DNA of 10,198 nucleotides, from assembly GCA_023261525.1 (NCBI GenBank), contig JAHFOU010000053.1:1-10198 (forward strand), written 5' to 3'. This stretch comes from Planctomycetota bacterium (GTDB lineage Bacteria > Planctomycetota > SBBH01 > JAHFOU01). The notes below the pieces were generated by a model, which saw only the letters and a program-made list of their open reading frames with translations, was not told the DNA's origin and searched no databases. Of this stretch, positions 6,806 to 10,198 are shown one piece after another (the stretch's first letter is position 1; every line of letters starts with the position of its first letter). The position numbers and the translations under genes were made by a program.

Positions 6806-8017
6806 TCAGCGCCGTTCGTGGAAGAGCACGGCCCGGTCCCGGCCCGCGGCCTTGGCCTGGTAGAGGGCCTGGTCGGCAGCGGAGAGCAGGTCCCCCCAGG
6901 AGGTCATCTCCGGGCTGAGGACGGCCGCCCCGATGGAGAGCGTGACCGGGATGGCGATGCCCCCGGGCCCGGTCTCCACGGGCGTGGCGGCCACCTGGCG
7001 CCGGATGCGGTTGGCCACGCGCATGGCGACGCTCCCAGTGGCGGTGGGCAGGAGGCAGGCGATCTCCTCGCCGCCGTAGCGGTAGGCCGTGTCGCTTCCG
7101 CGGATGGAGGCGGCGAGGCGTTTGGAGACCTCGCGGAGCACCTTGTCCCCGGCGGGGTGCCCGTAGGTGTCGTTGATCTTCTTGAAGTGGTCCAGGTCGG
7201 CCAGCAGGAGGGCGGCCCGCTCGCCGCGGGAGCGCAACTGGGTCAGCAGGGCCGGGGCCCGCTCCAGGAGATGGCGCTTGGTATAGAGGCCGGTCAGGAC
7301 ATCGGTGACCGCGGCACTGCGCAGGGCGGGGTGCTGGAGGGCCATGGCCAGGTGCTTGGCCAGCTCGCGCAGGATGTGCTCGGCCGCGGCGGCCTGGGCG
7401 GCGTCGCCGAGGCGCACGGCCAGGACCCCCAGCTCGGCCCCCTCGGCGGCCAGGGGGACGGCCAGGGTGTCCCCCTCGCGGTGGAGGCGGCGGGCGGACC
7501 AGGCCGTGGCGGCGGCCTTCTCGGGCAGGGCGGAGGCCCCCTCCGCGGCGGCATCGGCGAAGCGGGTCTTGCCTTCCGTGAGCAGGGCAGCCAGCTTCAG
7601 CTCCCGCCCGTCCCCGGCCAGGTAGAGGCCCACCGCCTCGGGGGACATGAGGCCGTCGACGATGCCGAGGATCTCGGCCGCCACGGGCTCGAAGCGGGTC
7701 TCGGAGCTGAGCGCCCGGCTCAGCTCCCTCAGCGCGGAGAGGACCTCCACCTCCGAGTGCAGGGAGGAGACCCGGCCCTCCAGGAACTGCTCGCGCTCCT
7801 TGAGGGCGTTCGCCTCGGCGGTGGCAAGGGAGGCCTCCTGGCCCCGGCGCTCGGCCAGGCGCAGGGCGGAGGCCCCGCAGGCGGCCAGGACGCCGTTGAG
7901 GATCCAGCCCACGGAGGCGAGGTTGGCGCCGCGGAAGCCGGCGTAGGCGGCCAGGACCCCGGAGACCAGGGCGGCGACCCCCAGGGCCCAGGAGATGAAG
8001 GCGGGCTTGCGGATCAC
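6806..8017 (-). CDS. Membrane-anchored diguanylate cyclase, GAF-like + GGDEF
   Basis: A 403-residue protein that should make cyclic di-GMP from two GTP at the inner membrane. Two hydrophobic segments (about 7-27 and 34-52) form a membrane hairpin, followed by a Glu/Arg/Leu-rich coiled-coil stretch (53-95), a GAF-like sensory region (about 96-230; AVGLYLAGDGRELKLAALL, then LAVPLAAEGAELGVLAVRLG), and the GGDEF domain (236-400). Seen in the latter: DVLTGLYTKRHL (239-250), the metal/substrate segment DLDHFKKINDTYGHPAGD (274-291), the active site GGEEI (315-319) and the product-inhibition I-site RGSD (306-309), exactly five residues before it. The last active-site residue is Ile instead of the usual Phe; the catalytic GGEE is intact, so activity is expected. 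The start is GTG 8015-8017, with AGGTGA 4 nt upstream. The gene overlaps the ComEA-like gene by 4 bp (GTGA), indicating co-translation. The signal sensed is unknown. Confidence 0.93.
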   Translation of the reverse strand: MIRKPAFISWALGVAALVSGVLAAYAGFRGANLASVGWILNGVLAACGASALRLAERRGQEASLATAEANALKEREQFLEGRVSSLHSEVEVLSALRELSRALSSETRFEPVAAEILGIVDGLMSPEAVGLYLAGDGRELKLAALLTEGKTRFADAAAEGASALPEKAAATAWSARRLHREGDTLAVPLAAEGAELGVLAVRLGDAAQAAAAEHILRELAKHLAMALQHPALRSAAVTDVLTGLYTKRHLLERAPALLTQLRSRGERAALLLADLDHFKKINDTYGHPAGDKVLREVSKRLAASIRGSDTAYRYGGEEIACLLPTATGSVAMRVANRIRRQVAATPVETGPGGIAIPVTLSIGAAVLSPEMTSWGDLLSAADQALYQAKAAGRDRAVLFHERR

Positions 8018-8334
8018 GGGGTCACCTGGAGGCGGGCGGCCAGGCGCTCCACGCCGCGGGGCCCGAGGCCGGGGACCTGGGCCAGCTCGTCGAGGGTCCT
8101 GTAGGGGCGATGGGCGACCAGCTCGGAGGCGAGCTTGGGGCCGACCCCGGGCAGGGCCTCCAGCTCGGCGGCGGAAGCCCGGTTGAGGTCCAGGCGGGGG
8201 AGGGGGGCGGGGGGCGTCAGGCGGGTGATCTCGGGGGGCTGGGGCCTCAGGGCCAGGACGCGGCGGCCGAGGAGGACAAGGGCCAGGAGCAGGAGCCCCG
8301 TCAGCATCCAGGCGTCGCGTCGGGTGAGGCCCAT
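8014..8334 (-). CDS. comEA: ComEA-like membrane-anchored helix-hairpin-helix DNA-binding protein
   Basis: A 106-residue protein with one N-terminal membrane segment (about 9-28, MLTGLLLLALVLLGRRVLAL), a Pro-rich linker (30-46), and a tandem helix-hairpin-helix domain (about 47-104). The domain opens with LDLNRASAAELEALPGVGP, the ComEA signature (N-x-A-x-x-x-E-L-x-x-L-P-G-[IV]-G), and has a second hairpin, QVPGLGPRGVERLAARL. In transformable bacteria ComEA binds incoming double-stranded DNA in the periplasm and drives its uptake. The short form, membrane anchor plus HhH only, is typical of Gram-negative ComEA. No comEC or pilus gene is in the window, so a competence role is inferred from family only; other HhH DNA-binding roles are possible. 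It overlaps the diguanylate cyclase start by 4 bp. The ATG at 8332-8334 lacks a well-placed Shine-Dalgarno (AGGAGC is 12 nt upstream) but has a -10-like box 6 nt upstream. Confidence 0.83.
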   Translation of the reverse strand: MGLTRRDAWMLTGLLLLALVLLGRRVLALRPQPPEITRLTPPAPLPRLDLNRASAAELEALPGVGPKLASELVAHRPYRTLDELAQVPGLGPRGVERLAARLQVTP

Positions 8335-8340
8335 CGGGGC

Positions 8341-8346
8341 ATTCTA
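8341..8346 (-). promoter_or_regulatory. -10-like hexamer 6 nt before the ComEA-like ATG
   Basis: TAGAAT on the minus strand (5 of 6 to TATAAT) ends 6 nt before the ATG at 8332-8334, so transcription would begin at or near the start codon. At 17 bp upstream is TTCCCT (3 of 6 to TTGACA), which falls in the loop of the hairpin at 8357-8378. The same heptamer CTAGAAT occurs before the HEAT gene. Confidence 0.45.
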
Positions 8347-8356
8347 GCTCCTGCGG

Positions 8357-8378
8357 CGCCGGCAGGGAAACGCCGGCG
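8357..8378 (-). terminator. GC-rich hairpin just after the HEAT gene, possible terminator
   Basis: CGCCGGC (8357-8363) and GCCGGCG (8372-8378) are perfect 7-bp inverted copies around an 8-nt loop, beginning 2 nt after the TGA of the HEAT-repeat gene. There is no T-tract downstream on the minus strand, so it is at best a U-less or weak terminator, or an mRNA 3'-end stabiliser separating the HEAT gene from the ComEA-like unit. Confidence 0.4.
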
Positions 8379-8380
8379 GG

Positions 8381-9595
8381 TCAGGGGCAGGGGGCGGAAG
8401 CGAGACGGCGAAGGGCGTCACTGGCATCCCATTTCACCGATTCGTCCTGGAGAAAGACTGCGATGTCCGGAGCATGCCGGGGTCCAAGGTAGTACAAGGC
8501 CCAGACCGCCAATCGGCGCACTTCGAAATCTCCATCTTTGGAGAGGGCGACGATGGATGGAGCGCACGCCTCGACCTTAAGTTCTTTCAGAGCAGAGATG
8601 GCGGCGCGACGCACCATCACGTCGGGGTCCTTGAGCAGGGCGGCGATATCCTGGGCCTGTTCCTTGGCTCCGAGCTTTCCCAGGACGGTGGCGGCCATTC
8701 GGCGATCCTCGGCATCGGCGTTCTTCAGAAAGGGTGCGATGTTCGAAGCGTATTCCTGGGCCCCCAGTTTTCCCAGCGCTTCGACAGCTCGATAGCACAC
8801 CATCCTGTCCTCATCCTTGAGCAGAGCAGCGATCTCCGGAACGTACTCCTTGCTTCCCAAACCGCCGAGAGCCTCGACGGCAGAATGGCGTGCCCTGGAA
8901 TCCCCGTCCCTGAGCAGCGCCGCAATGCCGGGAACGTATTCCTTGGCGTCAAAACTGTACAAGGTCCAGGCGGCCGTCTGTCGAACCACGGCATCCCTAT
9001 CCTTAAGAAGAGCGGCAATATCGGGAACGTACTCCCTGCGTCCAAGTTCATCCAGGGTGTCGGCAGCGAAGATGCGCAATGCCGGGTCTTCGTGCCCGAG
9101 CAATCCAGCGACGTCGGAAGCCTGGGCCTGCCAAGCCGGGCTTTTCTGGTTGAACCACTGCAGGACGGGACGGCAGAAATGGGGCCTCCAGAGCTGAACG
9201 ACGCAGACCTTCAGATTGAAGGGCATGCCATTCCGCCATCCGCCGTAACACAACAAGGCCGACTGAGCGAATAGGAAAAGAGTACAAAACAGGGCTCCGA
9301 GCATCCCTGCCATCCACCGGACCATAGCACTCCACTGGGGACAGAGCCTCCAGGAAACGAAGGCAAAAATAACCAGCACAGGATAGATAAGAAAACCCCA
9401 AGGACCGCAGGGAAAGGTTGCCAGGAACAGCACGATGCAGGTTTCCTGGGAGACCTCTTTATTGGGGTCCTGATGATACGCCACCAGGACATGCCCCGCC
9501 CCGTTGACCAGGGTGTAGAGGAGCAGGGCCACCGGCACCCAGACCGCGAACCAGGGCAGGCGGGCGCGGAGGGGGACCTTCTCCTCAGCAGTCAT
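8381..9595 (-). CDS. Membrane protein with eight HEAT-type repeats
   Basis: A 404-residue protein. The N-terminal 150 residues hold about three membrane segments (near 13-32, 51-81 and 92-117; e.g. LPWFAVWVPVALLLYTLV), with several cysteines and tryptophans. From about residue 157 come eight HEAT-type (PBS-lyase-like) repeats of exactly 31 residues with no insertions. The core is E-Y-V-P-x-I-A-A-L-L-K-D followed by a helix of the type VVRQTAAWTLYSF; copies start near residues 157, 188, 219, 250, 281, 312, 343 and 374, the first and last being degenerate. Such arrays form a helical solenoid for protein binding. Topology (repeats inside or outside) is not clear from the sequence. GC is visibly lower than in neighbouring genes. 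The start ATG 9593-9595 has no good Shine-Dalgarno but a TAGAAT box 7 nt upstream. No catalytic motif. Partner and function unknown. Confidence 0.85.
   Translation of the reverse strand: MTAEEKVPLRARLPWFAVWVPVALLLYTLVNGAGHVLVAYHQDPNKEVSQETCIVLFLATFPCGPWGFLIYPVLVIFAFVSWRLCPQWSAMVRWMAGMLGALFCTLFLFAQSALLCYGGWRNGMPFNLKVCVVQLWRPHFCRPVLQWFNQKSPAWQAQASDVAGLLGHEDPALRIFAADTLDELGRREYVPDIAALLKDRDAVVRQTAAWTLYSFDAKEYVPGIAALLRDGDSRARHSAVEALGGLGSKEYVPEIAALLKDEDRMVCYRAVEALGKLGAQEYASNIAPFLKNADAEDRRMAATVLGKLGAKEQAQDIAALLKDPDVMVRRAAISALKELKVEACAPSIVALSKDGDFEVRRLAVWALYYLGPRHAPDIAVFLQDESVKWDASDALRRLASAPCP
8399..9127 (-). repeat. Coding tandem repeat, 93-bp period
   Basis: The HEAT array of the 8381-9595 gene seen as DNA: about eight diverged 93-bp units. 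The best-preserved part is the segment encoding EYVP-x-IAALLKD; the plus-strand words GGAACGTACTCC and GGAACGTATTCC recur near 8839, 8931 and 9024. Divergence at third positions shows old repeats kept by selection on the protein rather than a recent expansion. Confidence 0.75.
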
Positions 9596-9602
9596 CCAAG
9601 CG

Positions 9603-9608
9603 ATTCTA
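9603..9608 (-). promoter_or_regulatory. -10-like hexamer 7 nt before the HEAT-gene ATG
   Basis: TAGAAT on the minus strand (5 of 6 to TATAAT), 7 nt before the ATG at 9593-9595, within the 46-bp divergent gap shared with rlmN. It overlaps an 8-bp perfect palindrome, TTCTAGAA (9604-9611). No convincing -35 is seen at 16-18 bp. The placement would give a leaderless transcript. Confidence 0.42.
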
Positions 9609-9641
9609 GAACCCGCCCCTCGCTTGCGCTACCGTAGGGGC

Positions 9642-10198
9642 GTGAACGATCTCGCCGGCACCACCAAAACCGAACTGGAAGCCTCCTTCGAGAAGGCCGG
9701 CCTCAAGCGCTTCCATGCCGACCAGGTCCTGGGCTGGATCCACAAGAAGGGCGCCTTCTCCTTCGCGGAGATGAGCAACCTCCCGGCCGCCCTGCGCAAG
9801 GAGCTGGCGGCCTCCTGGTCCCTGGGCCCGCTGAAGGTCCTGCGCCGCCTCGACGACCCGGACGGCACCTCCAAGTTCCTCTTCGGCCTGGAGGACGGCC
9901 AGGCCGTCGAAAGCGTCCTCATCCCCGCCCCGAACCGCTGGACCCTCTGCATCTCCACCCAGGTCGGCTGCGTGGTGGGCTGCGTCTTCTGCGCCAGCGG
10001 GCTGAGGGGCCTCCAGCGCAACCTTACGACCGCCGAGATCGTGGGCCAGGTCCTCACCGCCCGCAAGGAAGGGGGGAAGCGCATCGACAACCTGGTCTTC
10101 ATGGGCATGGGCGAGCCCTTCCAGAACTTCTCCGGCGTGATGAAGGCCGTGGAGATCCTGGTCGCGCCCTGGGGCGGCGGCATCGGCCAGCGCCACGT
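9642..10198 (+). CDS. rlmN: Dual-specificity RNA methyltransferase RlmN, N-terminal part
   Basis: An open frame from GTG 9642-9644 running off the right edge (185 codons visible of a family usual of roughly 350-400). RlmN is a cytoplasmic radical-SAM enzyme that methylates C2 of A2503 in 23S rRNA and of A37 in some tRNAs. Visible parts: the N-terminal RNA-binding helical region (ADQVLGWIHKKG about 26-37, then FAEMSNLPAALRKEL), the segment KFLFGLEDGQAVESVLIP (78-95), the radical-SAM cluster motif C110-VVG-C114-VF-C117 (Cx3Cx2C) after CISTQVG, the NLTTAEIVGQV helix, and GMGEP (155-159), which contacts SAM. The second catalytic cysteine near the C-terminus is outside the window. A Cfr-type resistance methylase is related, but this context and motif set fit RlmN. 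It is transcribed divergently from the HEAT gene. AGGGG lies only 1 nt before GTG; a weak TACCGT (9630-9635) lies 6 nt before it. Confidence 0.93.
   Translation, partial: MNDLAGTTKTELEASFEKAGLKRFHADQVLGWIHKKGAFSFAEMSNLPAALRKELAASWSLGPLKVLRRLDDPDGTSKFLFGLEDGQAVESVLIPAPNRWTLCISTQVGCVVGCVFCASGLRGLQRNLTTAEIVGQVLTARKEGGKRIDNLVFMGMGEPFQNFSGVMKAVEILVAPWGGGIGQRH

Noticed and set aside
6383..8104. Plus-strand open frame of 573 codons across the propeller gene start and the diguanylate cyclase
   Set aside because: Antisense to two well-supported genes and to their gap; low-complexity composition.
2433..8334. Very frequent GGCCAGG / CAGGGCC words as possible uptake signal or repeat family
   Set aside because: They follow from codon choice for Ala-Leu and Leu-Ala in GC-rich coding DNA; they vary in phase with the protein and have no conserved flanks.
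9606..10196. Minus-strand open frames opposite rlmN
   Set aside because: rlmN on the plus strand has the Cx3Cx2C and GMGEP motifs; the opposite frames are shadows.

Overview
The window is high-GC bacterial chromosome with tightly packed genes and strong G/C bias at third codon positions. It holds eight protein-coding genes: six complete ones, all on the minus strand, between two plus-strand housekeeping genes cut by the window edges (3' end of dapA on the left, 5' part of rlmN on the right). There is no transposase, integrase, phage gene, tRNA, rRNA or CRISPR array. The mix of secreted TPR/PQQ-like/CBM9-like and gluzincin-type proteins, GGDEF and ComEA-like genes and high GC would fit an Acidobacteriota-type genome (for example Holophagae), but this is a guess from gene style; no marker here settles the taxonomy.

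Layout, left to right. (1) 1-263, end of dapA (+). (2) 268-933 (-), a small secreted protein with a short TPR-like segment. (3) 934-1099, an AT-richer spacer with two overlapping, mutually exclusive inverted repeats and a weak promoter candidate. (4) 1100-2419 (-), a secreted HExxH zinc metallopeptidase-like protein. (5) 2433-6785 (-), a 1450-residue exported scaffold protein with TPR segments, two PQQ-like beta-propellers and a C-terminal CBM9-like domain. Its stop codon overlaps the Shine-Dalgarno sequence of the metallopeptidase gene, so the two are probably translationally coupled. (6) 6806-8017 (-), a membrane-anchored diguanylate cyclase (GAF-like + GGDEF, with GGEEI at the active site), overlapping by 4 bp (7) 8014-8334 (-), a membrane-anchored ComEA-like helix-hairpin-helix protein. 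(8) 8381-9595 (-), a membrane protein with eight in-phase 31-residue HEAT-type repeats and visibly lower GC than its neighbours. (9) 9642-10198 (+), rlmN, running off the window.

The minus-strand genes look like at least three transcription units: the HEAT gene; comEA-like plus GGDEF; and the PQQ/CBM9 gene plus metallopeptidase, possibly continuing into the small secreted gene. The most notable non-coding pattern is that each of the first genes of these units has a -10-like TAnnnT hexamer 6-7 nt before the start codon and no well-placed Shine-Dalgarno, whereas 933, 2419 and 8017 have a Shine-Dalgarno instead. This suggests leaderless transcription of the unit-leading genes. The neighbouring exported proteins (1450-residue scaffold, metallopeptidase, small TPR-like protein) may form an uncharacterised cell-envelope module; that is inference from gene order and shared sequence style.
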